DNA from: Entomortierella parvispora
Lineage: Eukaryota > Mortierellomycota > Mortierellomycetes > Mortierellales > Mortierellaceae
Assembly (NCBI GenBank): GCA_963573315.1
Contig: OY752142.1
Coordinates: 1,302,001 to 1,366,000 of the forward strand
DNA length: 64,000 nucleotides
Direction: 5' to 3'
Shown: positions 30,601 to 40,990 of the stretch, one piece after another
Position numbering within the stretch: the stretch's first letter is position 1
How the letters are laid out: each line of letters begins with the position of its first letter
Made by a program: the position numbers and the translations under genes
The notes under the pieces: model-generated
The model's input: the letters and a program-made list of their open reading frames with translations, nothing else
Told to the model about the DNA's origin: nothing
Databases searched by the model: none

Positions 30601-32348
30601 AAACAAGAGGTGGGTTGTCGTCCATCCAAAGCAGGGGGATCAGGGAAGACGGCGCGCAAGAACCAACAATTGACGATCTCCTCATTCTCATCGTCCTTCT
30701 TGAGTTGTCGCGCATCAGTCCGCTCAACCTTGCCCTCCTGAATGCTTCGAATGAGTAGGGCATACCCTTCGTCGTCGTTTTCTTTGTCGTCGGTCGAAGA
30801 ATCCTCCTCATCTGTGTCCGACTCGTCTGATGAACCGTCGGTGTCACCCTCTTCACTTGTTTCTATCACCGGGTCCTGTTGTTTATCTTGGATGGGGAGA
30901 CGAGAGACTTTCGGGGTGGTTCGAGCACGTCCATCGATCACGATCTTGAAGCCTTGTATTTGCAAACTAGTAACGGCGGTGGCCCAATCTGTATATCCTC
31001 CACAGGCTTCAAGGAAAGGACGACCCAACAGAATATTGAAGTCGACGGACTCGACGATCACACAACCGGCCGGGATCATGATACCTTGGATATCGATAGG
31101 CACGCTCGGTGCCTCTCCAGCCACGCCTGCATTCCCCGTCAACCCTTTCAAAGTAAACGATGAATATGGAGTGTGGTTGGTGATGCCAATCTGCTCCAAG
31201 AACCCGCGACGGATGACATTGACGCAAGATCCTCCATCAAGTAAGATATCGCACTTGGTTCCCATAATTGCGGCTCGGAATCCATGAGTGTCTGTCTTTG
31301 ATCGTTCAACACGATTCAAAAATACACGCAACTCTTCCGCTTCAGACTCCCCGAGGGGCAGGGACGGATATTCTTCACTGAGTAAAATTCGCTCCTCACG
31401 CGGTACAGTCTTCAACGATGCTTGAACGGTTCGGCGGATGCTGGGGGATAACTCCATTAGTTGACCGATGGTAAGACCCTCAACCTTAGTGGTCCTTAAG
31501 CACTGACGGATGTCAAACGGCTGTTGGTTCAACTGCAAGACGATGGGGTTGGGAAGAGACTTTAGAAATGCCTCGTCCGACTCGTGTGTCCGGCCAGATT
31601 TCTTTTTCTTGTCCGTCCCTTTTTTGCTGTCCTCTTTCCCTTTTTGGCTCTTGCTGCTCTCTGATTTCTTTTTTGTTCCAGTGTGCGGGGGTGGCTTAGC
31701 TCGGTCTTTTTCGTCCCAAGTGTTCTTCGGTCCTGCTGACGCACTCATGCTCGGGCCAGCATCTCCATCTCCATTCACTTTTCTTGCCGCCATTGCTTTT
31801 CGACCCTCCCTCGGGGGAACCATCATCCTTCGCAAGCCTCCATCCACCTCATCCTCCTCCTTCTCATCTCTCTTGGCTTGTCCATTGTCCCTCTGCGCCT
31901 TGATTGCGTTCTGGGCAGCGATTGTACGTTCGAGCCGGGCCAGGTTTTCCGCAGCAGATGGGCCCTCGACCGCAAACGTCACATTACTCTTGGGACGGAC
32001 AGGGATCTCGACGGCGGTCATCATCTCTCGTCGAGAAGGAGGATCTACATCCATCGTGGATGTCTTGGATTCAGCATGTTGAATGGTCTTCGGGCGATGC
32101 ATGCTGGGAGGACCGAGGCGGTTGGTCAAAGCCGGGGGTTGCTTTAGGACCTGGGCGGAAGCGGTCGGTCGGGGTATACCTCTAGGCGGCGGTGCTTTTG
32201 CGTAAGGTAATGAGTTGGTTGGATTGCGTGGGGAGGAGCGAGCTGCTACCAACACGTTTGCTTCTTCTTCTTCTAACGTTTCTCCATGGATAGGGTCAGG
32301 GGGTTCATGGCTTGGAGTAGTTCCATGGTCCCCTTCTAAAAATCCATC
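27603..32348 (-). CDS. Pol of element A2 (PR-RT-RNase H-IN)
   Basis: The frame is open from 32348 (overlapping gag by 13 bases, -1 frame) to the stop at 27603. About 1550 residues follow a GTG codon at 32255, but expression is probably as a Gag-Pol fusion. After a basic, Ser/Lys-rich linker, protease has CDILLDGGSC (about residue 337 from 32255). RT has the catalytic FVDD near 817, where most gypsy elements have Y[IV/L]DD. RNase H (ISADTSDF) is near 970. The integrase finger HLGVVAT...CDACQR is near 1205-1240, followed by D (LDAVGPLP, about 1267), D (ITDNGSS, about 1325) and E (NGMVERYNGF, about 1360). It ends in a GPY/F-like module (RWKGPLTIFEAL) and has no chromodomain. Confidence 0.94.
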   Translation of the reverse strand, partial: DGFLEGDHGTTPSHEPPDPIHGETLEEEEANVLVAARSSPRNPTNSLPYAKAPPPRGIPRPTASAQVLKQPPALTNRLGPPSMHRPKTIQHAESKTSTMDVDPPSRREMMTAVEIPVRPKSNVTFAVEGPSAAENLARLERTIAAQNAIKAQRDNGQAKRDEKEEDEVDGGLRRMMVPPREGRKAMAARKVNGDGDAGPSMSASAGPKNTWDEKDRAKPPPHTGTKKKSESSKSQKGKEDSKKGTDKKKKSGRTHESDEAFLKSLPNPIVLQLNQQPFDIRQCLRTTKVEGLTIGQLMELSPSIRRTVQASLKTVPREERILLSEEYPSLPLGESEAEELRVFLNRVERSKTDTHGFRAAIMGTKCDILLDGGSCVNVIRRGFLEQIGITNHTPYSSFTLKGLTGNAGVAGEAPSVPIDIQGIMIPAGCVIVESVDFNILLGRPFLEACGGYTDWATAVTSLQIQGFKIVIDGRARTTPKVSRLPIQDKQQDPVIETSEEGDTDGSSDESDTDEEDSSTDDKENDDEGYALLIRSIQEGKVERTDARQLKKDDENEEIVNCWFLRAVFPDPPALDGRQPTSCLSISDSSDTASSKISDPMFDAAPIMVNNSYGFHLEAPRCRDRLTNTPVILLPGLEERSVYVGDIQEVHDNLPEIQRIFQEHQECFPKEGEMSRTLDADMLEAPASFHLKPGSKFPRAYNKKYSPGQIATLCEYRDQMVRAGKMRRSGSPASCNPLLIQKKDGSYRVCINFIPVNKLIAPMAWPLPDPITEIYKLQGCEFLSFWDCKDGYLQSPIAEDSRFLTAVAFPDGLYEYNVLPMGLIDSMQWYTRHMGEVFNSIKDRLSNFVDDMATGDAKFPLHFRTVEEVLVRMDEFNGSFSGKKSAFFVKQREFLGRIVGNDHISADPKKLSKMEYWPVPQNVTELRGFVGFALFLCDFISNFSAMAAPLFPLYKLHKDPKAFVDKWLSDPKYTEAFRAIQIALVTAPVLVMMAHRRPVIISADTSDFASGHVIAHCLHPEDDERIDIHVKYQPIVFGSRKLSGAESRYFATERELLGLVYCLTKHSHLLEGKEIHVFIDHRALLYLHNLSSKSARLTRWTFIIAQFRITIHHRPGRDMKDSDPLSRIHHKNITGEDLPDIGMEDAMEMEENKRLMRTMLISEDQEPFVSIVAALQGDPLTYLDKVTRGKIMSMLPKYFVTQGRLFKRTSGGSPRQYVPPGEVLSVLENTHGSTVMGHLGVVATYTLIAEGYFWPGMYADVKKHLSTCDACQRFQTRDPTRYRFHRLPPPQTIFHTLGLDAVGPLPMSNGKRFVLNMVDYLSGWVVSVALASLAGNIIVRTVEKHWARQYGYPHRIITDNGSSLSAGAFKEWCINHEIDLDPASAYHPETNGMVERYNGFMVRQLARIIQHDGLAESAWATILDRVTWTWRTQIKQTRGVSPFEILFGQRARLPWDIDHTRKMDMNEREEVDEERREILEVLRAEVHQRIINEHKWSTEAADLPLPRKYEVGDEVLVHQSALLKQWSGKLSPRWKGPLTIFEALPGGAYRLGEKVEGQWHRYFGGRPVNHARLKPYKRDTQD

Positions 32349-33799
32349 TCAACCTCAACGTATCCAAAGTAGTAACAGCGAACGTTGAAGTCTTCCACGC
32401 CAATACCGTTGTCAATCATGGACTCAACCAACAGAGTCTGGTTTGTCTTCGGAGCAGGACAGTCTCGTGCTAAATGCCCTGTCTGCTGACAATTGTAGCA
32501 TTGTCTAACCTCCGGGGCACTCTTCTCGCCAGAGTATCGAGTGGTGGGAGGCCCGGCGGGCCTAGGGATGGATCGATTACCCTTGCTGATAAGAATCTTC
32601 ATGCGTTCCATTTCTCGAGAGAGGTGATCAAACTCGTCCTTGGATACAGAGTTCTTCAGGTCGGTCTTATCCTTGTTGGTAGTTGTCGAGGTAGTACCAG
32701 CCCTGGAGGTTGTGACAGTCGTGGATTTGGTCCCGGTCGTCTTTCTATCATCGGTGGGAGTCTTCTTAATGGTGCTGCTAGCTTCGGCTTCATCCTCGTC
32801 TTCGGGTGATTCTTCCTCATCGCTTGATTCGTCCGATTTGTCATCATGGCGGGCTAAATACAGCTCGTACATCTTGAGGGCACATTTATCGGCCTGGGCC
32901 ATCATCCAATCTAGGTTGTCCCCGTGGTGAATCCTCCTGGCGATGTCCGGTAAGAAGAGATTCTTGAGATAAGCCCTTCGAACGCCTGCCTCGTCATATA
33001 CCCCTTGTCCTTGAAGTGTTGCCTCCAGATATTGGCGGTTCAGGATAGAGAAGCGGTTGTTAAATGCTTTCACTGATTCCTTCTTGGTTTGTTTGCACTT
33101 GTCTAGCAAGACTAGGGAACCCGATAATAGTTGATCGCGAACGGACATGAAGGTTTGACGGAAGTCTCGGTAAATGGCCTCAGGGTAAGCTCGGGGAGTC
33201 GCTTGGAGGAGTTGGACAAACCAGGATTGGGTCTCGTCGGTCCCCATCGAAGCTCCAAAGGACTCGACGGTTCTTGAAATACGCGCCTCAGGGCTGAGGT
33301 TGGTGAATTGAGTACCAGCCCATAGTTGATATTGTCGTAACCATACCTCTGCCTTGTGCTTTTTTGGATTGAACTTTCCGTGCGAGCAAACGCGTGGCTC
33401 TTTTCTGTCCTTGAAATCCATGTGCGACATATGCGCTCTGGGGGCATCCTGATATTGATGGTCCCATGGTTCACGGGCTCCGTCATCTCGTAGGTTGGGT
33501 GATCTCGTGTTCGGTCTAAATTGTTGTTGGGGAGAATGCTCCTCCGCTTCTGGGGCTGAGTCGAAGGGTTGCGCGTATCTCGGATGTTGGTTTGCAGTCA
33601 TTAACTCGATTCTTCTCAGGATCCGGTTTACTGCATTCTCAATGACTCTCTCCTCTCTTTCCGTGGCCACGAAGTGATTGGGGCCGCCTGTCGTAGAATC
33701 CAGCGGTTGGTTGAGAAGGTGGTTCGGGACTTCTCCTTCCATACGCATATCGACCAACACAGGAGATGGTTGTTCCTGACTACTGGCGTTGTCTGACAT
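32336..33799 (-). CDS. Gag of element A2
   Basis: This is a 487-residue gag with an intact frame from ATG 33799 to TAG 32336-32338. The CCHC knuckle CYNCQQTGHLARDCP and the acidic linker are as in A1; one substitution (K for N near the HAFAR antisense block) is visible at nucleotide level. The 3' end has the same GAT TTT TAG arrangement expected to allow -1 slippage into pol. Confidence 0.93.
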   Translation of the reverse strand: MSDNASSQEQPSPVLVDMRMEGEVPNHLLNQPLDSTTGGPNHFVATEREERVIENAVNRILRRIELMTANQHPRYAQPFDSAPEAEEHSPQQQFRPNTRSPNLRDDGAREPWDHQYQDAPRAHMSHMDFKDRKEPRVCSHGKFNPKKHKAEVWLRQYQLWAGTQFTNLSPEARISRTVESFGASMGTDETQSWFVQLLQATPRAYPEAIYRDFRQTFMSVRDQLLSGSLVLLDKCKQTKKESVKAFNNRFSILNRQYLEATLQGQGVYDEAGVRRAYLKNLFLPDIARRIHHGDNLDWMMAQADKCALKMYELYLARHDDKSDESSDEEESPEDEDEAEASSTIKKTPTDDRKTTGTKSTTVTTSRAGTTSTTTNKDKTDLKNSVSKDEFDHLSREMERMKILISKGNRSIPRPAGPPTTRYSGEKSAPEVRQCYNCQQTGHLARDCPAPKTNQTLLVESMIDNGIGVEDFNVRCYYFGYVEVEMDF

Positions 33800-33933
33800 G
33801 GTTGATTGGTTTGTCAGGGTTGGGCTGGATTCAAATGTGGGACACTAGTTGTTCTCGAATGATCAGAGCCTTCTTTTAATCTCAGACGGGTGAGCTTGTT
33901 TTTGCCCAGGTTCTCCACCAAATTGGCTTCGGG

Positions 33934-34974
33934 TGTGATGTTGTCTAATGTAAGTATAGTCTAAGGTCAGCAATGAGCTGGAAGCGAAATTGATAACGAG
34001 AAGAAAGGTGACTAACAAAAATCGTCGCTTACAGTTGATGGGGACTTTGCTCTCAGGGCCACAGGGATCAGGCACAACGCTGTTGTATGATCAGATACAG
34101 TCTCAAGGAGATAGTACTGGAGATAAACAGGAAGGAGAGAGAGTCAGCAAAGGGATCAAAAGATAAGTAGAACGAACTGGATGAAAACCAAGGACCACAT
34201 ACCGAAGAGCAGGCAGGTCCTAACGGGATCCAAACAGGAGAACAAAGACTACAAGGCTAAGAGCACGACGGCGACTATACTATACTAATAACAACACAGG
34301 GGATGGGATGGGATCTAGTCAGTAAAGCAAGGCAAAGGAGATTCTATCTGGGAAAGGGGACAAGGTCGCCTAACTGAGGGTTCAGAGGAGACTCCGAGAT
34401 ATAACGAGGAGGATGGTTGGTCCCCAAGCACCAATGAAGGCCTCAGGGTGGGTTGCCAAGATCATAACAGGTCCACTCAGAAGAGATATGACATCGTAAG
34501 TGTACCTCGCAAATGGCCAATTGATATCGGATAGGCGAGGGTCCAGGTGATCCTACGGAGCGCTCGGAGGGCGGTACAGGACTTGATCAAGGAGGGCTGG
34601 CACACGGATGGATATGTTGTGAGAGTGGGCAGGGAGGATCAAGGGAACACAAAAGGTCTGGGGGATATCCAGGGAACAGTCAAGGCCCAGGGATTCGTAT
34701 ATTGCAACGGCGTCCAAAGGCTGATGGGGTTGAATATTGCAGCAACGCCAAGGGTAACTGCGAGACAGATACGAGCAGAAGGGAGGTGTTCTGGTGATCA
34801 ACAAGGTACAGGAGGGAATCGTAAGGGAAAAGGCAACCAGGAGCAAAGTGGACTTTGCTCCCTTTTTTATAGAAAACAGAAAACAGGAACAAAAATAAAA
34901 AAATAACTAAATACTAAAAATAACTCTCTCTATCTCGCTCGCGTGGATCTGGGACCTGGATCCACTACACCACA
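33934..34974 (-). repeat. 5' LTR of A2
   Basis: This 1041-bp LTR begins TGTGATGTTG (plus-strand reading) and ends ACACCACA at 34974. The duplication ACGG follows, then the LINE frame resumes. It includes the same predicted leader intron signals as A1, on the minus strand. Confidence 0.95.
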
Positions 34975-37900
34975 ACGGTCCTACCAGAATGGCGTGGATG
35001 GCTGAAGGATAACTCTCTCGACATCATCACCCGTGGCAGCTCCCTCCCCATTCCGACATTCACAAACTCTCAAACTCAAACAACCATCGACTACATTTTC
35101 GCCTCCCCCTCCATGGCTGAGAATGCTGGTCTCCCACAAGTCAGGTACATCAATAGAGCCTGGACCGACCATTCCCTCCTGTCGTGTGACATCCAACTGG
35201 AGGCCCTCACCACAGGGCCCGGAGTGTGGAGGATGAACTCTTCAATGCTGGAGGATAAAACGTTCACCCGTTTTCTCACCCAGTCGATAGACAACATTCT
35301 CCCAGACCTTTCGGGGCTCGCCCCAGAGGTGGCTTTGGACAGTCTTAAGTACAGACTTCAAGACGACATCCAACAGGAGAGCATGCGCAGGTCTAAGGAG
35401 CGAAAAGATGAACTCAACAACCTACAACGCCAGAGACAACACCTACTACAACGTATCTCCTGGTACCAAGGCAGCCCCACTGATAAACGACAACAGATCC
35501 AGGACCTGCGATCTGAAGTCTCAGAGGTGGAAAGGCGGTTAACAGCCGAGCAGGAAAAACACATGTCATCCCTTTTGATCAGAGCCAAGATCAAGTTCCA
35601 GGACTTCGGGGAACAGTCTACTCGCTTTTTCTTCAGCACGCTGAAAGCCAGAGCGACAAAGAGAACGATCACATACCTACTTCCACCAAACACAACAGTT
35701 CCAGTGACGGATTCTGAGGGGATGTGCAGGATCGGTCACTCCTTCTACACTAAACTGTACAGCAAGGAGGACGTCAACCTGGAGGCTATTCAGGAAATGG
35801 TGTCCAACCTCCCCCCGGACGCTCGACTGACAGAGGAAGCCCAGCAGAAACTGACAGCCCCAGTGTCGACGGAGGAGGTACTACTGGCTCTCAAAGACTG
35901 CGCGTACAACAAAGCACCTGGAAAGGATGGCTTCCCCTTTGAACTCTATAGAGGGATCATCACTCACGAAGGAGTTGCAGCCCTTCTCACTACGGTCATG
36001 GACCGTGCTGTTCGTCACAACATCCAACCTGCATCATGGAAACAGACGATCATGATCCTCCTATACAAGAAGGGCGAAGCTGGAGACCTGGCCAACTGGC
36101 GACCATTGTCATTGATCAACTCGGACGCCAAAATATTCACCAAAATCCTCACCCGTCGACTGCAACCCCACATGTCGAAGCTAGTCGGCCCCTCACAGAC
36201 TGGATTCGTCAAGGGACGTTTGATCACGGACAATGGAATCGTCATGGCAACAATTAGAGACCACTGTAGTCGCGAAAAAATCTCGGGGGCTGGAGTACTC
36301 CTGGATCAGGAGAAGGCTTACGACCGGGTACACCCGACGTATCTTCGCGCAGTTATGGACACCATGGACTTCCCGAAAGCCTTCACCGACTCTATTTTTT
36401 CCCTCTTTTTCAGCACAAAGATCCAACTCAACATCAACGGATACCTCACCGCCCCGTTTGTCCAGCAACGTGGCCTCCGTCAAGGGGACCCGCTCTCCCC
36501 CTTGCTATTCAACCTCGCCATTGAGCCCCTCATCCAAACCATCGCCCGTTCCCCGATCATCAGTGGAATCCCTGTAGGCACCAACCCAGAGGTCCCGCCT
36601 CTGAAAGTCATGGCTTACGCGGATGATCTTGGAGACTTCATACGCACGGCGAATGAATGGACAGAACTCAAGAGAATCATGACGGTCTATGGATGTGCTT
36701 CCAACGCCCGTCTCAACTTGAAAAAGACAGTGGCCTTTCCGCTTGGCCCAGGGATGGAGGCCGAACTTCTTAGCCTGTTAAAGGAAGATAAAGTCCAGAT
36801 CCACTCCGTGTCATCCGAAGCGGCCATCGTCTACCTAGGATTTCCTATTGCCCTCAACGCCTCCCAGCGCGACAACTTTTACGACGGTCTCTTAAAGATC
36901 AAGCAAGTGTCGGGTTTACACACCACCAGGGGGCTCTCGATCAAAGGACGAGGTATTATTGCAACTTCCATCCTCCTCTCTAAACTCTGGCATGTCCTGA
37001 GTGTAGATACACCGACCAAGGCGTGGATAAGCAAGGTCCAAGGAGTCGTCCGCAAGTTTGTCTGCCCCAACTTCCCAGCACCATCCTTCGACTTCCTCAG
37101 TCAGGCCAAAACAAAAGGAGGGATTGGATTGATCAACGTCGGAAAACAAGCACTGGCCATGCAGCTCAAAGCAATCCAACGACTTGTGTCAACGAAGGTG
37201 ACATCCTTCGCGCAGCCGATTTTGAAGGCTTTGCTTCAAACATACTCAAAGTCGGCATATCCATTTGCGGCTCTGGCGAACCCAAAGTATCATCTGGATA
37301 ATTTCAATTTCTTCCGAGGCGCCACGACATTCAAAAAATGGCTAAGGACTCTTAGTCTAGTGGCAGCCCCTCCGCCGACCCCCGTCAACCGTGAGGACGC
37401 GCCTATTGATTCCGTTTTGGGCCTTCTCACGACAGATTGGATCGGACCGGCAGTGAGACCACCACAGCTGCCCATTTGGAGGATGGACCAAGCATTCCGC
37501 CTGGTCATGAGTGATTCCGATGACTTGCAGGGACATTTGGAATTCATTCCTTCAGGGGAACGACCCCCTGGGGCGCGCACGTACCCAGGATTCGAACGAA
37601 ACGTCCGACAAGGATTCTTCCCTGCGTCCAACAGCCTGGAGAAACTCCTGGACCAAAACACCTGGATCGACACCACGGAGTCTCTGAGCCAGCGGATCAA
37701 ATCCTATGGCTCGCAACCGGGATCAGACATGAACCTGGGCAACATGTCCACTGGGGCCCTTCGACGACTGCTCACAAAAAGCAAGGAAGAGGAGGAAGCA
37801 GCACCCCTGGACAACACACCCGGACAAAACCTTACAACTCAGTTTTGGGACTTTTTCTGGAAGGCCGACATCCCACACACCACTCGCACGGTATGGTGGC

Positions 37901-38376
37901 GCCTTCTAATCAGCAAACTCCCCTCTCGAAAACGACTACACTCCATCATGGAGGAGACCTTCGAAGAATCCTGCGCAATCTGCGGAGCAGCGCAGGAGAC
38001 TGACCGCCACATGATTTTCACATGCCCGCGGAAACTCCAAGTTTGGCGCTCCTCGCTAGCGACTCACGTCGGAGACATGGATTTCTCATGGGAGTTCATC
38101 GAACTTCTTCTGTATGGTGAACATGAGCAGATCCTCCCCACGAGCAACATCAGTGCAATTGCACTTCTAACAACCGTCCTTCATCAGATCTGGATATTTC
38201 ATTTTCTCCACATCCTCGAGGACCAACCCTTCGACGCCACCCAGGTGACAACGTCCATTGATCTTGCGGTCAACAAAATTGTCAACCAGAACGAGTATCG
38301 GCGACGCGTACAGGAGGAACGCAGCCGTGAGTCAGCAACTGACCCCAACTCAGGCCCCACGACCCCCCAAACCTAG
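34975..38376 (+). pseudogene. L1-like LINE ORF2 (end of endonuclease, RT, C-terminal CCHC)
   Basis: The frame continues the endonuclease from 26464 through the DYIFASPS and TDHSLLSCDI blocks (the SDH-type catalytic end). RT shows APGKDGFPFELYR, WRPLSLINSDAKIFTKIL, LLDQEKAYDRV, GLRQGDPLSPLLFNL and the catalytic AYADDL (about 36612-36630). A Cys/His cluster, CAICGAAQETDRHMIFTC (about 37975-38030), is the zinc-binding domain often seen after LINE RTs. No RNase H domain is seen. The order fits the L1/Tx1-like group. The frame from 34975 to TAG 38374-38376 is unbroken, but the element lacks its 5' part and is split by A2, so it is dead. Confidence 0.92.
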
Positions 38377-38542
38377 CATTTCTTCTTTTATTTTCTTCTA
38401 TACCTGTATTTTATCTTTTAGTACCACCCCCGTAGTGCTTGTTGTAACTCAAATTTGATCGTAGTAGCGCCGCCTGAAGATGTAGGGGCACTGGATTTCT
38501 TGGACACTGACCCAAATAAACCAGATAAAAACAAAAAAAAAA
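38377..38542 (+). other. LINE 3' UTR and poly(A) tail
   Basis: The 3' end after the LINE stop has AATAAACC near 38514 and ends in an A-run at 38533-38542. The A-tail abuts GCTCGGATATG, an internal part of a C-type LTR. So the LINE appears to have inserted into an existing C-type LTR. Confidence 0.8.
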
Positions 38543-38722
38543 GCTCGGATATGTATCCTACTCTTCCGTGTCATCTCTGACTCAACGCAGGCCTGGTCCA
38601 GGCCTTCATCACTCTCTAGTATATAACCCCCCCTGTTCTCTTGCTTTGTTCCTCAGTCTGCGATTCACAATAATCCACACCTTTCCTTCACCTTCTTGTT
38701 CCTGTCTTGTCCGATCGTGACA
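38543..38722 (+). repeat. C-type LTR, 3' part only
   Basis: This follows the second half of the element C LTR (compare about 26152-26332) with scattered substitutions. It includes TATATAA and the terminal CGATCGTGACA ending at 38722. The 5' part is not adjacent; the LINE poly(A) tail precedes it. It has diverged more than the LTR at 24834. Confidence 0.85.
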
Positions 38723-39089
38723 GAAGGTCTGTAATAATGGACGTGTGTTTGACACCGAATCGCGGTGATTAAAGGGGTCTTCATGGATGGAACTAAAAAG
38801 AAAGCGTAATCATTCTTGGGAGGGGCAGAGATGAACAAAGTTTTTTTTACTTCCATACTGAGCCAACTCTACTGTACTTTATATTTTCATATATTTGCCA
38901 TATGTCCTTGTCGTATACTTCCCTTTTCTTCTTTCGGCGGTTCCACATGTGGTTTTAGGCCACACTATCGTCGACGATCCCTTCGATCGAAGATTGCACC
39001 CTTCTGCCTAGATTCAATCTACAATAGTCATCGCGCACAGTCGCTTAAAGGTAGACAAAGAGCAAATGGCAGACAGGCAGCTGAGTATA
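38723..39089. other. Spacer, nothing recognised
   Basis: This lies between the last LTR fragment and the 3' end of the kinase gene. I see no gene, RNA or repeat here. It marks the switch from the repeat block to host genes. Confidence 0.5.
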
Positions 39090-40638
39090 TCAGGTTTCAT
39101 TCCAAAACGGTGATATAGGTGAAATCTGAGGTAGATCAGTATATAGTTGCTCACTCTGATTCCCAGCGCATTGATCATTGCTATTGTTAGGAGTACTTCC
39201 ATAGATAGGAAGTGATACAGAGAGTCCACGCTTCTGATCTCTGATCTCCTTCCTGGAAGATCGGAGACCTGAAAACAAGCTTCGTCGCTTCTCTGGTGAA
39301 TGCAGAACATCTGTCATGTGCTCCAAGTCTTCAATTCCTGGCGCATCCTTAAACCACCGGTTCCACAAGGCTTGGTAAGCAGTAGACCTGTGACTTGGAT
39401 CATATTTCAACAGTCCCTGGATAACTTTTATCGCATCTTCAGACGCGTTAGGTGTCAGGTCTTGTAGACTCCGTGTAGACTTCTAACAAGGAGTGAAACG
39501 GAGTTAGAATTGTCATGAGTGTCAAGCCGTATTGAAAATTGATGACTTGATCGTACCATGGGGAAGGTAAAGCCCAGACGTGCGGCCATTTGAGCCCCTT
39601 CTTTCCAGTACCCGCCTGAACTCAAGGCCTCAGCGTGGTCATGCAGGTGACATGGAAACGGACATCCCAAAATACCACTAATTCGATTAAGCTGGTCCAC
39701 GTCGCTGGTTCCAGGGAAGAGAGGTTTAAGAGAAAACAGCTCTGCAGCAATCGTACCAATTGCCCACAAATCAACCCCAAAAGAATAATTAGGGCAGGAC
39801 AGAAGGACCTCTGGAGCGCGATACCTAGATGTATAAGCGGCTACTAGTAAGCAGTTTGTATAAAGCGCGAGTTCCACTGTTGAGACTCTGTGATTACCAA
39901 CGAGTGCTGACATATGTAGTGTATGGTGGTCGACTTTTGAGATCCTTTGCCAAGCCCAAGTCTGCTATTTTGATTACATCACCACTGACCAAGAGATTCT
40001 CCGGTTTCATGTCCCGATGCATAATGCCTTTCGAGTGCATGTGATGAGCTCCGCGAAGAACTTGGAATCTATACAGGTGGATATGGACGCAAGCAACTTT
40101 TATTCAGAATGTCCATTACAACATTTCTTGGACATGTTGCTTAGAGAAGACTTCACTTACATTATATTTCGCACCTGAAGCTCTTGAAGCTCCAGTCCAT
40201 TCCTGTCCTTCATCAGCTGATATAAGTTCCCTTCCATTAACTCGAAGACCATATGCAGTTCTTTTTTCTCAAGGAAGAAATGATGGAGCGTAACGATGTT
40301 TGGACTAGATCGGAGACTTTCAAGAGCCTGCAGAATGAAAGAGACAGACATTAGAGAAGTAGCTACGACAAGCCTCCCTTTCTTTCTAAAATAGATACCT
40401 TAACTTCAAGCAATGACTTGCAATCGCTCAAATACGCAAACTTCTTTTTCATTTTCTTGATCGCTACCTGTGCAGTTTGATGAATGAGTGTAGAATATTA
40501 GAGCATTAAACAAGGAGAACTCTTATGGCCAATTAATAACAATTACAATACCTCTTTGCCTGATGCTGTGTGTCTGGCTTTGAAGACAGACCCGAAGGAT
40601 CCATCGCCAAGGTCAGAGACGACTTGAAATTGATTCAT
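39090..40638 (-). CDS. MAK/RCK-family protein kinase (CMGC group)
   Basis: Six exons are inferred: 40638-40552, 40467-40399, 40327-40161, 40068-39898, 39824-39557 and 39482-39090. They sum to 385 codons (384 aa) with consistent splice phases. The start MNQFQ is chosen because it sits directly before the kinase domain, as in MAK/ICK/Ime2 kinases. Visible motifs are the glycine loop [21 protein letters not shown], the catalytic loop [11 protein letters not shown] and ADLGLAKDL (DLG in place of DFG). The activation segment is [20 protein letters not shown], where family members usually have T[DE]Y, followed by [13 protein letters not shown]. The short C-terminal tail is Ser/Pro-rich. In other fungi relatives act in meiosis and morphogenesis; the role here is inferred. 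An ATG 30 bases further upstream (40668) is in frame and possible. Confidence 0.88.
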
Positions 40639-40854
40639 GGAGAGCGCCTGCGAAATGGTAGCAAGCATGAACTGGTGCAGTGGGTTGATGCTCGTGCGAG
40701 TGGGAATGAGTAATCTGCAAGTCGTAACCTCCACCCTTTGACAGATTAAAAAGAGCAGATGGTCTTAAGGGTTCATGAACAAGTCTGGTGGCTTTCCCAG
40801 GAACCTTGAAAAAAAAATCTCCACTGTCTTGAAGATCCAGGTGACGGGCTATTA

Positions 40855-40990
40855 ACCAGGGCGAGTATCAGCGCCGCGTGCTGGAGGAACGCAGCCAAGA
40901 GTCATCTACGTATTAACCCCAACACAGTCCCCTGGACCCCCCACACCTACAGCAGTCAGCAGTATTTTTTATTTTTGAAGAACTAGTAGT
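40855..40990 (+). mobile_element. LINE 3'-end fragment
   Basis: The stretch starting GGGCGAGTATCAGCGCCGC aligns by eye with the last codons of the LINE at about 38290-38370 (NEYRRRVQEERSRES, then Pro-rich PTTPQ) and its stop region. It is diverged and contains a stop earlier than in the LINE. It is a typical 5'-truncated insertion upstream of the kinase gene. Confidence 0.7.

Larger units (their letters stand above)
26465..34974 (-). mobile_element. Ty3/gypsy retrotransposon A, copy A2 (full length, apparently intact)
   Basis: This 8510-bp element has two 1041-bp LTRs (26465-27505 and 33934-34974) that look identical, and a perfect 4-bp duplication ACGG (26461-26464 and 34975-34978). Gag (487 aa) and pol (1550 aa) are open. 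It is inserted in the endonuclease coding region of a LINE. It is the reference copy for judging the A1 deletion. Confidence 0.97.
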
